NCBI RefSeq assembly: GCF_032854445.1
Contig: NC_088295.1
Coordinates: 21,935,385 to 21,999,384 of the forward strand
Direction: 5' to 3'
DNA: 64,000 nucleotides
Origin: Liolophura sinensis
Lineage: Eukaryota > Mollusca > Polyplacophora > Chitonida > Chitonidae
This document shows positions 19,101-29,015 of this stretch, in pieces (position 1 is the first letter of the stretch; every line of letters begins with the position of its first letter). The notes beneath the pieces were generated by a model, which saw only the letters and a program-made list of their open reading frames with translations, was not told the origin of the DNA and did no database searches. The position numbers were made by a program, and so were the translations under genes.

Positions 19101-22078
19101 TGCCTAAAAATTTGTCATCATTAAGTTGCTTATTCTGATTCTGAGAGTTTTGTTAGAGTTTCAAGCCTCATGGCTGGAAGCCCTATTGTAATTGTTCAGA
19201 TTCTTCTTTTTTTGTATGGCTATTATTATTCCTCAGGATTTTGTCGCTGAATTGTAGAAAAATTCAGATTTAGAAAAATTGAGCTATGATCAGTAGTTTT
19301 GTCGTTATATTCATATAAACGAAAGTACCCAATTCAAGAGATACAAATTGAAGCCCATTGATTTAACCTGGAGACATATCGTGTATATGTTCTCTTCATT
19401 ATGTGGTTTGTACTGTAGTTGTGATTGGCTAACCCTGTGCCAGTGGACCCCCCCAGTCAGTAATGTCAGAGTTCGATCCCAGCTGACTGAATTTGTCAGT
19501 AATTTGGCGTAGTTTGATGTTCTGATCACGAATCTGGGTCTTCTTTCTTTTCCCTGATGCTCGTCTTTGTCCGCAAATGTGTGATTTTCACCCATATTGG
19601 GAGGTGGCATGACACAAACCCGCTATAGCTGTAAAGCTGAAAGTGGCTGTGTGCTAAGTGCTATATGTGTACTGTATGAGTGTGGAAAATCCTTGAAGTG
19701 TCTGAATAAATGCTGGAGTTGCAGTGCTTGAAAAATTATCCGAAGGCCGATTTACTATATTTGGCACTTCTACGTCCACATAATATATAATGCTCTTTAA
19801 ACACATTTTAAATGCATTTATGTCTAGGATGAATGTGCAAATATTGTAAGCTTGCTACCTGACGTAGTTTGACGTACTGATCACGAATCTGGTCTTATTT
19901 CTTTCCTGTAACGTATGTATCTATACATGAATGAACACCATTACGGTAACCGCACAGGCCGACAACGCTAAGGCATTGCTGCTTTATCAACTATATTTAA
20001 TCTTAGAAAGATTTTTGCAGTTTGTTTGGAAGAAGGTGGGATGATATTCTTCTAGAAAACTACAAATTTCTGTCCCGAAAATACCATTTTATGACATGTA
20101 TTTGCCTCTAAATATGCTTTTTGGGGGAAGAAATTTTATGTCATCTACCATAGTTATGTTAGGGTACATGACTTATGTGAATGTGTTAGTCATACAGTGG
20201 TTTAATTGATGCTCGTGTGGATTGCAGGTGACTGTGGAATACCGAATAGACCGAGGAGCATGTATTCCCCTGAGGGTGCACACTATTGTCATGTCCGTCC
20301 AACACAACGAGGATGTGTGTCTGGACACGCTGAAGAGAGAGCTGATGGATAAGGTAGTGAGGGTGGTGGTGCCAGAGACCTACCTAGACCAGGACACCAT
20401 CTATCATATACAGCCCTCGGGGAGCTTCATTGTAGGGGGACCTCAGGTTTGTCTGCTTAACATGTGTAGTGATGACCTCACTAGACACTCTCGTAGACCA
20501 GAACACTGTCACATACAACTCCCAGGGAGTTTCGTTGTAGGGGGACCTCAGGTTTGTCTGCTTAACATGTGTAGTGATGACCTCATTAGACACTCTCCTA
20601 GACCAGAACACTGTCACATACAACACCCAGGGAGTTTCGTTGTAGGGGGACCTCAGGTTTGTCTGCTTAACATGTGTAGTGATGACCTCACTAGACACTC
20701 TCGTAGACCAGAACACTGTCACATACAACTCCCAGGGAGTTTCGTTGTAGGGGGACCTCAGGTTTGTCTGCTTAACATGTGTAGTGATGACCTCACTAGA
20801 CGCTCTCCTAGACCAGAAGACTGTCACATACAACACCCAGGGAGTTTCGTTGTTGATGGACCTCAGGTTTTTCTTTGTAATGTTAAGAGTGGGACATACC
20901 AGAAACATATTTACATGTAGTAATACTGCCCTTCAGGGAACACTGGTTGATCTACATTGTATATGTTAAAATTAAACATGAAGTCTGCCATTAGTGCCTT
21001 GTAATAATAATGCTAATCAGATTTGGTCACCATATTCTAGGGTACAGCCTGAACTCTTAGTCAAATAAATAAATGAATTACTCTGGTCTGAATAAAATTG
21101 TATCCGTGTGTTTTCTGATTTTCTGATTTTAATATTTCACATTCCAAACGGATGTTTAAAGGGTACATTGTTCATGTAAAGTTGGTAAATTATAGGTCTC
21201 ATTGTAATGGTTGAATGTGTGATATCTTTTTCCCTTTGTGGTCCACAGGGAGATGCTGGACTAACAGGCAGGAAGATTATTGTCGACACGTATGGGGGCT
21301 GGGGTGCCCATGGGGGTGGGGCCTTCTCAGGGAAGGATTGCAGTAAGGTAGATCGCTGTGCAGCATATGCAGCGAGGTGGGTGGCGAAGTCGCTGGTCAA
21401 GGCAGGTTTATGTCGCAGAGCTCTAGTTCAGGTATGTCAACAGAATGAGATGCATCGTAGTTCTTATAAAATTTCTCTTATACTGCCACCTTAATTTGGG
21501 AGTGAAAAGTTCTTTATTCTAATGTTCAACAACAGTCAGAGAAATAAATAAATAAATGATCATGCTATGTAGTGTGTAGTTTGTGGCAGAGTGTCTGTTA
21601 CTTGGACACAGAATTCCCAGGGTTATCCTCCAGTGTTCTTGGCAGTGAACCAGCAGCAGACAGGGCTCTTATGACTATTAAAAGCTTGTTGATGAGCTGT
21701 TGGTTTTGTTCGTGACTTAGGTTTCTTTCTATCCAAAAAAAATGATCATAGTTGAATGTCTTTTTAGGTAGGATTTTGTTAATCATTGTAAGCTTTGTTC
21801 ACAGATTTTATGCCTGAAACCGTTGTTTGTTTTCTTGACAGATTTCTTATGCAATTGGTATTACTGAGCCGCTATCAGTCACTATATTCAGCTATGGAAC
21901 AGCCTCAAAATCTGAGAAGGACTTACTGAAAATTGTGAAGGAGAACTTTGACCTGCGCCCTGGGAGAATCATCAAAGAGCTGGATCTGAAGCGACCAATT
22001 TACCAGAGAACGGCTGCGTATGGCCACTTTGGCAGGCCAGAATTCTCGTGGGAAATCCCCAAAACACTTGTTTACTAA
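10036..22078 (+). CDS. MAT: S-adenosylmethionine synthetase (MAT), copy B, complete
   Basis: A second MAT gene of eight exons: 10036-10114, 14678-14755, 15049-15171, 15476-15588, 18009-18152, 20228-20446, 21249-21431, 21842-22078. The total is 1176 nt (391 codons plus stop), each exon exactly as long as in copy A. ATG 10036 is the only start giving the N-terminus [20 protein letters not shown] and GEGHPD; the HPDK motif is completed by exon 2. Signature 2 (GGGAFSGKD) and the C-terminal [12 protein letters not shown] are intact. Two departures stand out. In exon 4 the gating-loop motif SPxIAQGV is replaced by NREARNHV, and signature 1 reads AAGDQGLMFGY with its first Gly changed to Ala. Exon 6 is followed by four extra copies of its own 3' end and donor. 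It may be an active isozyme with altered kinetics or a divergent paralogue; the open frame argues against a pseudogene. Confidence 0.96.
10475..12081. mobile_element. Inverted-repeat DNA element carrying a THAP-domain ORF
   Basis: Imperfect inverted arms face each other. The left arm has TCACCAAAAATAAACAGTTC, ACATTTGGGTAGGCA, ATATGTCAAAACCA and GGTGTCCAGATTTA (10475-~10770). The right arm, read in reverse complement, has TCACCAAAATAACCACTCGA, ACATTTGGTAGGCA, ATGTGTCAAAACCA and AGTGTCCAGATTTA (~11915-12081). Between them lies a THAP zinc-finger ORF. THAP domains occur in P-element-family transposases and in host genes derived from them, so a decayed P-like element is the best guess. Exact ends and target duplication were not resolved. 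It sits in intron 1 of MAT copy B. Confidence 0.6.
11003..11203 (+). pseudogene. THAP zinc-finger domain fragment (66 codons)
   Basis: ATG 11003 opens [11 protein letters not shown] with Cys-x4-Cys spacing, followed by FFKFP, a Trp (KVWIYSTRW) and CSRHY. This matches the C2CH pattern of THAP domains (C-x2-4-C ... W ... C-x2-H). The frame stops at 11201-11203, before the C-terminal AVPxxF-type motif of a full domain would appear, and no transposase body follows. I read it as the first exon of a transposon-borne or transposon-derived gene, now truncated, or as an exon with an unseen donor. Confidence 0.65.
12100..14110. other. MAT-B intron 1, middle part without a supported gene
   Basis: AT-rich sequence. 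A 149-codon open frame on the minus strand (12845-13294) has no recognisable domain and low-complexity composition. A short stretch near 12880-12935 (AAATCTGGACAGTAAAATGG) weakly resembles the arms of the 10475-12081 element. Confidence 0.4.
14115..14345 (-). mobile_element. SINE family 1, near full length, minus strand
   Basis: Read on the plus strand it starts with the tail (TTATTTATTTATTTGATCGG), then TGTTTTACGCTGTACTCAAG, AATATTTCACCTATAGGACA and CAGCATTATGGTGGGAGGAA. The tRNA-like head remnant, TCACAGCGACCGTATTCGTG, is at the right. Diverged from the 5313-5583 copy. It lies in intron 1 of MAT copy B. Confidence 0.8.
14611..14700 (+). repeat. 51-bp tandem duplication of the MAT-B exon 2 acceptor and exon start
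   Basis: ACAAAATGTGTGACCAGATC occurs at 14627 and again at 14678, 51 bp apart, each preceded by TTTTGTTTC. The upstream copy has CCG where the working copy has CAG, so its acceptor is dead. The second copy is exon 2. The upstream copy reads into unrelated sequence after the shared part. Confidence 0.9.
14678..14755 (+). CDS. MAT copy B exon 2
   Basis: 78 nt, phase 1 in and out; encodes [20 protein letters not shown] and on to VAC. Its acceptor TTTCAG is the second of two near-identical copies. Confidence 0.95.
15049..15171 (+). CDS. MAT copy B exon 3
   Basis: 123 nt; encodes [38 protein letters not shown]. Acceptor TATTCAG, donor GTAGAG. Confidence 0.96.
15256..15312 (+). mobile_element. 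SINE family 1 tail fragment
   Basis: AGTGAAAAAATTCTTGAGTA, then TGG, and AATAATCTAATAAATAAA match the 3' end of the SINE. In MAT-B intron 3. Confidence 0.55.
15476..15588 (+). CDS. MAT copy B exon 4 (divergent gating loop)
   Basis: 113 nt; encodes [20 protein letters not shown], then [17 protein letters not shown]. The first 15 residues match copy A apart from one Met-to-Val change. After QQ the family motif SPxIAQGVH is replaced by NREARNHVH, and the GAGDQ signature reads AAGDQ. Length and phase are unchanged, so this is substitution rather than mis-splicing. I found no alternative canonical exon 4 in the flanking introns. Confidence 0.95.
15637..16767. mobile_element. Pogo/Tigger-like DNA element, non-autonomous
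   Basis: Terminal inverted repeats CAGTCAAACCTGTT and AACAGGTTTGACTG are flanked by TA on both sides (15635-15636, 16768-16769), as in Tc1/mariner-pogo insertions. Sub-terminal blocks with GTGGCCGC-type words occur near both ends (AAGTGGCCGCATATGACAGT; AGAGTGGCCGCTTAGGGCAG). The interior (16028-16405 open frame) shows no transposase motif. Length 1131 bp, in intron 4 of MAT copy B. Confidence 0.8.
16943..17310 (+). mobile_element. tRNA-headed SINE, family 2
   Basis: Head TTTGGTAGCCTAATGGTTAT with an A-box-like core and B-box-like GGATCAAACTTGGG. The body includes CCTGAGAGGATAGAGCGAGA and TCTTTGGCACTATACCTCAG, and the 3' part includes CAGGAAGACACATTATATAT, GACTGAATAATTGTCAAATA. The same order of blocks recurs at 40228-40560, and its 3' half at 22505-22640. 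Confidence 0.7.
18009..18152 (+). CDS. MAT copy B exon 5
   Basis: 144 nt, phase 0; encodes [39 protein letters not shown]. Almost identical in protein to copy A exon 5, in contrast to exon 4 just upstream. Confidence 0.97.
18274..19085. mobile_element. hAT-like DNA element with 6-bp flanking repeats
   Basis: Perfect 13-bp inverted ends CAGGGTTCGCACG / CGTGCGAACCCTG, with further sub-terminal similarity (CTTGAAAGTACTTGAAT versus AAGTACTTGAAAGTCC). Direct TAGATT repeats abut both ends (18268-18273, 19086-19091). CAGGG termini and the coding remnant inside suggest the hAT superfamily. Most hAT duplications are 8 bp, so the 6-bp repeat is atypical. 812 bp, in intron 5 of MAT copy B. Confidence 0.75.
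18592..18780 (+). pseudogene. BED/TTF-type zinc-finger remnant of a hAT-like transposase
   Basis: ATG 18592 opens a 62-codon frame with [20 protein letters not shown], then [10 protein letters not shown] and a His at YKH. The WL ... YCxLC ... SMGKS ... H layout resembles the N-terminal zinc finger of hAT-type transposases and related host proteins. It ends at a TAA with no catalytic domain, so it is a remnant. Confidence 0.55.
19380..19910. repeat. Unclassified repeated segment in MAT-B intron 5
   Basis: GTAGTTTGATGTTCTGATCA, then CGAATCTGGGTC (near 19508) recurs as GTAGTTTGACGTACTGATCA, then CGAATCTGGTC (near 19864). A B-box-like AGTTCGATCCCAGC sits near 19470. It may be SINE-related; too decayed to classify. 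Confidence 0.35.
20228..20446 (+). CDS. MAT copy B exon 6
   Basis: 219 nt, phase 0; encodes [20 protein letters not shown] ... [15 protein letters not shown]. The end at 20446 is chosen because it gives the family length and joins exon 7 (GDAGLTGRK) directly. Four more copies of the same donor follow in frame. Confidence 0.95.
20385..20870 (+). repeat. 105-bp tandem repeat spanning the exon 6 donor of MAT copy B
   Basis: CCTCAG|GTTTGT donors occur with their last exon base at 20446, 20551, 20656 and 20761, and a weaker CAG|GTTTTT at 20866, exactly 105 bp apart. Each unit has about 60 bp derived from the exon 6 end and about 45 bp derived from the intron start. Units alternate between two variants (CTCGTAGACC/AACTCCC and CTCCTAGACC/AACACCC), which points to a 210-bp second step of duplication. 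The frame stays open throughout, each unit encoding 35 residues ending GSFVVGGPQ or GSFVVDGPQ. Confidence 0.95.
21249..21431 (+). CDS. MAT copy B exon 7
   Basis: 183 nt, phase 0; encodes [20 protein letters not shown] and signature 2 GGGAFSGKD. Acceptor CCACAG, donor GTATGT. Confidence 0.97.
21842..22078 (+). CDS. MAT copy B exon 8 (last, with stop)
   Basis: 237 nt with TAA at 22076-22078; encodes [20 protein letters not shown] ... [19 protein letters not shown]. Confidence 0.97.
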   Translation: MSYAIGITEPLSVTIFSYGTASKSEKDLLKIVKENFDLRPGRIIKELDLKRPIYQRTAAYGHFGRPEFSWEIPKTLVY

Positions 22079-22770
22079 CATTTCTTGTTATCCTTTAAGC
22101 TCAGATGTAAAATTCATCGCACAGTCAGAGTCACATTGATTTATGAGGTCAGTTGGATGTGTACATATTCAAGATTTGCTCGCAGTGCTCATGGTTGTTC
22201 ATTAAAAAAGATAATAGTGGAAAACTGTGACTATCCCGGCCATTGTAGTGTTACCTCTGATCTTATTCGTATTAATTTGGATATCAAGTCTTGAATTGTA
22301 AAGAAACTTCAAGTAAATGCGAAATTTTCTTAAAATGTGGCATGGTATGTTAAAAGTTGTCTCCTCACAAAACATTAGGTTACAGTGTGTCTGGTTAATC
22401 AGCTTGTTGAGATCCAGATTTACTCCATCAACTGATCATTGTCAAACTTCATGTACACAGCACTTACACATGTACATTCAAGAAGGGGAGGCCCTTCATG
22501 CCTGTTGTCTTTGGCATGATACTTCAGTTGTGACAGGACTTGCCCTGCCTCAAGAAGACACAGTATATGCACACGCACGTCATTATATGACTGAAAGTTG
22601 TTAAGTATGAAGTCAAACCCCAATCATGCGTACATCCAGTGAGAATATGCTTTTGTTTTTCCGATGTAGCCCACATCTGTTATTAAACATCTTTAACAAG
22701 GTATATACTTGATATTCTATGTTCTTATCTAATAGTGAAATTGATCTCAGACTTCGTACAAACATCCCTA
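22079..22770 (+). other. Downstream region and probable 3'UTR of MAT copy B
   Basis: No canonical AATAAA is visible close to the stop. ATTAAA variants occur near 22200 and 22682. The segment contains a SINE family 2 tail (22505-22640). Confidence 0.4.
22505..22640 (+). mobile_element. SINE family 2, 3' half
   Basis: TCTTTGGCATGATACTTCAG, CTCAAGAAGACACAGTATAT and TGACTGAAAGTTGTTAAGTA align in order with the 40228-40560 copy. Confidence 0.65.
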
Positions 22771-22772
22771 AG

Positions 22773-23050
22773 CGGGGCCTCCATGACTCAGTTGGTTAAA
22801 GCGCTAGCGCAGCGTAATGACCGTAAGGAGTCTCTCACCAATGCTGTCGCTGTGAGTTCAAGTCCAGCTCATGCTGGCTTCCTCTCCGGCCGTATGTGAG
22901 AAGGTATGTGAGAAGGTATGTCAGCAACCTGCGGATGGTCGTGGGTTTCCCCCGGGCTCTGCCCGGTTTCCACCCACCATAATGCTGGCCGCCGTCGTAT
23001 AAGTGAAATATTCTTGAGTACGGCGTAAAACACGAATCCAAAAAAAAAAA
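22773..23050 (+). mobile_element. Full-length SINE family 1 with imperfect target-site duplication
   Basis: Head GGGGCCTCCATGACTCAGTT, B-box GAGTTCAAGTCC, body GGGTTTCCCCCGGGCTCTGC, 3' GAAATATTCTTGAGTACGGC and an A-rich tail. Flanks AAACATCCCTAA (22760-22771) and AAACATCACTAA (23051-23062) differ by one base. It has a small internal duplication of GTATGTGAGAAG. Confidence 0.9.
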
Positions 23051-23774
23051 AAACATCACTAAACAGTTAAGGAGCCTAATATTTGAAACTCAACAGGTTC
23101 AGCGCATATTAATTGTCTTAATGAGTTATTCTAGTCTAATCATCGCATATTTTTTTCTGATCTACTAATCCAATTGTTCTCAACGCTGGTGCACAGCTCA
23201 GTCAACCAACCTACAAAAAAAGTGATATCATAAATTCAGCACATATTATGCAGTTGCATATAAATTACCTTTAAAAGTTTTTTTATGATTTATGTTTAAG
23301 TTAAACCATGCAGGTTATCCACTATTTTGTTAAGATACAGCATATTTCGAGTGAGTTGTATGAAATGAAACTGATCGCCCCTCTTAAATTCTATGGGCTA
23401 CTGCAAGTGTAATATATAACATCACACTATACATACACCAAATTTCGTGACAAACAACTGATGAGGAGGTGTGTATCTCTAATAAAATTATTTCACACTG
23501 TCGGATAATCTCAGTTCTCTGCATTCAGTTTTGTCTGCTGTTCACTGCAGTATGATAACAGCTAAACTTGTTCAGAGCTAGCCAAGTCACATCTAATGAA
23601 GTCAGATGAATAAAAGTTGTGCTGTTGGTGTCTAATTAATTAGACTTTTTACTGTTCTGTACATATATGTGGATGTGTATCATTGCTGTTTTTTCTAGTT
23701 TGTTGTGTTCAAAGTAAAAGGCTTATCTCAAGGGCAGATTTACGCTGTTTTGCTCACCAGTCTGTAAAGTGGTT

Positions 23775-24765
23775 GACACTGTCATTACCTGACAGCTCTA
23801 TCCGACCATTTACTACTTATCTGACATTGTCTGACAACTCTATCCAACCATTTACTACTTATCTGGCATTATCTGACAACTCTATCCAACCATTTACTAC
23901 TTATCTGACATTATCTGACACCTCCATCCAACCATTTACTGCTTATCTGACATTATCTGACAACTCTATCCAACCATTTACTACTTATCTGACATTATCT
24001 GACAACTCTATCTGACCACTTACTACTTATCTGACAACTCTGTCCGACCATTTACTACTTATCTGACAACTCTATCTGACCACTTACTATTTATCTGACA
24101 ACTCTATCCAACCATTTACTACTTATCTGACATTATCTGACAACTCTATCCGACCGTTTACTACTTATCTGACATTATCTGACAACTCTATCCGACCATT
24201 TACTACTTATCTGACATTATCTGACACCTCCATCCAACCATTTACTACTTATCTGACATTATCTGACGCCTCTATCCAACCATTTACTACTTATCTGACA
24301 TCTGACAACTCTGTCCAACCGTTTACTACTTATCTGACATTATCTGACAACTCTATCCATCCATTTACTACTTATCTGACATTATCTGACACCTCTATCC
24401 AACCATTTACTACTTATCTGACATTATCTGACAACTCTGTCCAACCATTTACTACTTATCTGACATTATCTGACAACTCTATCCAACCATTTACTACTTA
24501 TCTGACATTATCTGACACCTCCATCCAACCATTTACTACTTATCTGACATTATCTGACAACTCTATCCAACCATTTACTACTTATCTGACATTATCTGAC
24601 AACTCTATCTGACTACTTATCTGACAACTCTATCCAACCATTTACTACTTATCTGACAACTCTGTCCGACCATTTACTACTTATCTAACATTATCTGACA
24701 ACTCTATCCCGACCATTTACTGCTTACCTGACATTATCTGACAACTCTATCTGACCATTTACCAC
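23775..24765. repeat. 42-bp minisatellite, over 20 units
   Basis: Unit words TATCTGACATTATCTGACAA and CTCTATCCAACCATTTACTA repeat every 42 bp. Some units are shortened to about 30 bp by loss of one TCTGACATTA block. Because 42 is divisible by three, part of the array stays open in one frame (DNSIQPFTTYLTLS repeated), but it lacks an ATG and ends at a stop, so I do not call a gene. Confidence 0.95.
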
Positions 24766-25364
24766 TTTATTTTATGAGCTGTACTTATGATGCTTTTTTT
24801 TTTATGAGACTGCTCATAGACATGTCTAAATTTGTCTTTTTTGTTATTTCAGTTATTTCTCTCAAACTAATAAAGTCTTAAACCTAAAAAAATATGTGCC
24901 ATTAAAGTATAGAACTTCTTGTAAACAAAGGGTTAATTGATGTTATGTATGTTAGCCAGTCCTATACTCTGTAGTCATAAAGGTGACTTTGTGTAATGCA
25001 TTCTGCGTCAAACTGAGTTTCATTGACTTTGTTTATGCAAAAGCATAAGATTCTAACCATTGGTTAACCGCGAGTAACCATGAGTTACTCATTCTACGGT
25101 AGAGAGAAAAGTGATAAAATGAGTGCCTTATATCGGATCTGTATATCTGCATGGAATAAGCTAGTAGTATTGATATCGGAAGCGGGATTTCGTAATCTTT
25201 CATTTGATTGGTAAAACTAAGCCTATCCCTGTTACAATTGATATCCTCTAGCTGTTTCTCAGTCAATCTACCATCATAATTTGCTGGTAACGGTAGACAT
25301 AGTTAAAAAATAATAATGAAGAAAACATTATTTTGATTTTAACACCTATTAATGATGTACTGTC

Positions 25365-25410
25365 TTATTACATGAGTAAAACACCAATCAAATAAATAAA
25401 TATTACTTAA
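25365..25410 (+). mobile_element. SINE family 1 tail fragment
   Basis: GAGTAAAACACCAATCAAAT followed by AAATAAATA, the 3' terminus of the family. Confidence 0.6.
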
Positions 25411-27649
25411 AGGGTTAAATCTTAATGAAATGTTATAAACAAATGAATAAATATTGCTTAAGCCCTAGATGCTTTTGATACTTGTTATTCATGTTGTGAA
25501 GTGGTGTTTGACTGAGGATTTTCAGTGTATGTTGAAGTTTAAATCCAGTAGAGGTGGAGCCTGTTTGTTGAAGTGTACAAGTAACATGGTACACAAATAA
25601 TAATCCAAGTCACACAAAAATGTAAATACTCGGTTTTATTTTAGATCTGATGTTGGAATCTGTTTAAGGACTTCAAACAAACTATTTATGGAACATAACC
25701 ACATATTTTTGTTATGTTGAACAGCTGGCAGTTTGTGTTTACATCTGTTTTTATTTCGTACACTGTAACATTTTGTTTTCCTTTTTCATTCTTTTTAATG
25801 AGATACACATATTCAAATCCTGTTATGTTATATATTATTGAAAGCAAAGAGGAATGACAAGAATATCAAATGTCTGAATTTGATTAAAATCAGTATTTCT
25901 TGTTCGTAACTTTTTTATGTTAATCTTATTTCCAACAGTGTTTTATTCTTGGCCTAAAAAAGTAGGTTTTGTTGCTGAATTTGATTGTTTGATTCCCCTG
26001 TATTTGTATTGCAGGTGCCTCAAGTGCAGAGAAATAATTCACATATTGTATTTACTGTATTTGAATAAATAAATATCAAATTTTAATTAATGTATGTTGA
26101 AAATAGTTTTTGTATTTTTATGCTTGGTGATGAACTGGACAGAAGACAATTATTTCAAGAAGTTGTATGATCCAAGGATTTGGAAATTTAAATATGTGAT
26201 GAATGATGGTTTGATTTACTAACCGCAAGATCACTTATAAAGCACACTCTGTGTGAGGGTATCTCTGAAGCTACACGCACAAAATACCTAACATGCATAC
26301 ACTAACTCTTCAATCTATTATACCTTGGCTTGAGAAGGTGGCACGCATGCACTTCCATCTCCAGATCTTGTCGATAAACCTGAAGAAAATATGTTAGCAG
26401 CCTGGAATATCTAATGAGTTAATAATCACAGCAGAACTTTAAAGAATAAATACAAGGCCTAAATTAAAGATTGGACAATCTCATTCGGATAAGTGCATGT
26501 GTAGTTTCAAACATGCTCTTTGGTTAAACTGGGGATCATGGGGGGATAACTGTTGTTTTCTTTTGCTCTTACACATTGGATTGCCAACCCTCAGATACCC
26601 TGTTATTCATTATTTGGTATTTGCACCTTGAGAATAATTTTTTTTTTTTTAACTTGATATCACATGGTATTTTTTTGCTTATTTGAAAAGATACTAAGTT
26701 GACATGTATCTAGGTTGAAATGTTTGTACATTGAACTAATATAATATATTGCAATATAAAAGTTTCCCCCCTGAAGTTCATTTGTAGTGCTAGTTTTAAT
26801 GAGCTATTGATGAACTTTTCAGTTAACAAAAAAAAAAAGATATTTTGAGCAAGTAAAATTTTAATTTATTGGTGAGATAAATGTTGAATCAAATGGATGT
26901 AAGATATTTCAAGAAATTGTTTAAAAAATACTATGTTCTTTTTCTGTAAGTATCAAAGTGGCCATATTTATTGATGGAAATCTTTAACCATTCTGGAGAT
27001 GTGAGAAATCATTCAACAGAAAAATCTTTCATGGGACATCAGCAACCTACTCCTCTCAGAGTAAGAAATACTGGGATGACTTGCATTTATGGGAATGATA
27101 AGGAAATGTCAGTGGTAGTGGTTTTATGACTGTTATATTTATTGTACTAACTTGTTTGTTTTTTTTTTTTTTACCTAAGATGAAAATTTACTATGACCAT
27201 TTTGGAATCTATGTTGAAGTTATTTGTAAGCTAATGCCATTAGAGTATTGGAGAGAAAGGTTATGTACAGTGTGCATGCACTTAACATAAGACCGCTTAA
27301 AGTTTACTGGTTTACTGTATGTGGGGTTGTGGAGGGGATGGGGGTGGGGGGACCTGGTGATTTACGGAATTTCCATTTACCATGGTACATTAACATACTG
27401 TTTCTAGACTAAATAGGCTGAACCAGTCAAACTTAGTAAAGCTTACGTGAGTTACTTAGCATTCTTGCCGTCTAATTTTGGCACTTGTTTTGTTGCATGG
27501 CACAACTCATGTTTACAGGTACACTATAACCTGCTACTGGTCCAAAGGTTTTTTTTATCAGTTATGGTATAATGGTGCAGTAGATCTACCCTTGATGAGA
27601 ACCTGCATGCAGTTACCTTAAAATAACCCTGCCATAAAGATTTAGTTAC

Positions 27650-27795
27650 AGTTGCTTGATGATTAGGTTACTGTTGCTTGATGATTAGGTTAATGTTGCT
27701 TGATGATTAGGTTACTGTTACTTGATTATTAGATTAATGTTGCTTGATGATTAGGTTACTGTTGCTTGATCATTAGGTTAATGTTGCTTGATTAC
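27650..27795. repeat. 22-bp tandem repeat, about 7 units
   Basis: TTGCTTGATGATTAGGTTAC and its TTAATG variant recur with a 22-bp period. Confidence 0.9.
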
Positions 27796-28983
27796 TTCTC
27801 CCATTTTGATGTATTTTATAAGTTTTGTGTAATTAGGAGTTTAATCTGAAGAAAACATACATTATTGGTACTGGTTTTTTGTGTGAATTTTTTTTATTTT
27901 GTTAATAGTCATTATTGTAATAGCCATTATTATAATAGCCATTCTTTCCTTCAGAAAATAAGTTTCGGGTTTAATGTTTGTATCTGGAACATTTACTGGT
28001 AAATGAGCTCTTAAAGGTGCCACATTCTTCACTCAAATATTGTGCAAGAAAAGTTCCTCAAACCCCCCAAATATGATCAACCTTTTTTCATCTTGACCTA
28101 GCCAGGAAGGGTGTCAGTGAAGAGCTTGAATAAAGTCTGTTGTATCCTTCAGTATAGTAGGCATGAGGTTCAAGCCTGTCTCTTCCCTTCCATTAAGGCA
28201 TGAGAGTGTCCCCAACCCAACGCCCCCTTAGCCTGCACTGACTGGCTTCTCCCTCCCTCACTACCCCAGTCCTGGCCTGCACCTCTGGATGGTACCAGTG
28301 GTGTCTCCTCAGGCTAAACCACTGGGGAATTCTCGCTCATAGCTGGTACTGTAGGATTGCAGGATGTTAGCTCACCATCAATGTTAGGATGTTCTTACGT
28401 AGGAAATACAAACTTTTATTGATGCATCTCTGTCATTTACTGTGTGGAATGAAATGCCATGGCTGTAGGAAAGTGTAGCCAGTGAAGTTCGTGGAAAGGA
28501 AACCTGCCAGGGCTGGCAACTTGTGTATTTTACTCGTTGTGTCGAGCTATGTGGATTTACGGAAGTGTTGTAACTTTACTAGGGACCTTTTTACCCTACA
28601 TTCTCCTGTCCTCCACAACCATTCCATTTATAAAGGGTAATACCAAGTTTTCTGTTGCATGACTTTTCATAATTATTTCAGTGTCATAATTATTGCGAAA
28701 AACCTAGAGTTCAAATACGTACATGTATATGGTGCTCTCTTACTCATTTCTAATTGGATTCTAAATTTTCTTATTGCATGTGTGCAATGCAGATATTAAT
28801 TTTTTTTCAGATAATATGTTTAATGTTGTTTCCTCAATCTTGTTATCTTTCATCAAACTATTTTTTAATTTGTAATATTTAATAGTCTGTTAACTGTAAA
28901 TATATTAAATTTGAGTTTATCACAAAATTAAACTGTTCTTTAATTTATTGAACTACTAAATTATTGTTTGTTTTTTTTATCAG

Positions 28984-29015
28984 GTGAATGTATCCATTTA
29001 GAAGATGTATATCTG
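28984..29015 (+). CDS. FRAS1-like exon 2, 32-nt micro-exon (VWC1 start)
   Basis: A strong acceptor (T-run, ATCAG) and donor GTAAGT enclose 32 nt that read ECIHLEDVYL after two bases completing a phase-1 codon. It supplies the first Cys of VWC1 and joins phase 0 to NRSVW in the next exon. The intron to the next exon is 7.8 kb. Confidence 0.8.

Larger units (their letters stand above)
24766..28983. other. Region upstream of the first visible FRAS1-like exon
   Basis: AT-rich, with poly-T runs, a SINE family 1 tail at 25365-25410 and a 22-bp tandem repeat at 27650-27795. The signal-peptide exon of the FRAS1-like gene is expected here or nearby, ending in phase 1. I looked for an ATG followed by a hydrophobic stretch and a suitable donor and found no convincing candidate. 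Confidence 0.4.

Noticed and set aside
20384-20908. 174-codon open frame on the minus strand
   Set aside because: It is the antisense shadow of the 105-bp exon 6 array; the repeat unit being a multiple of three keeps all frames regular.
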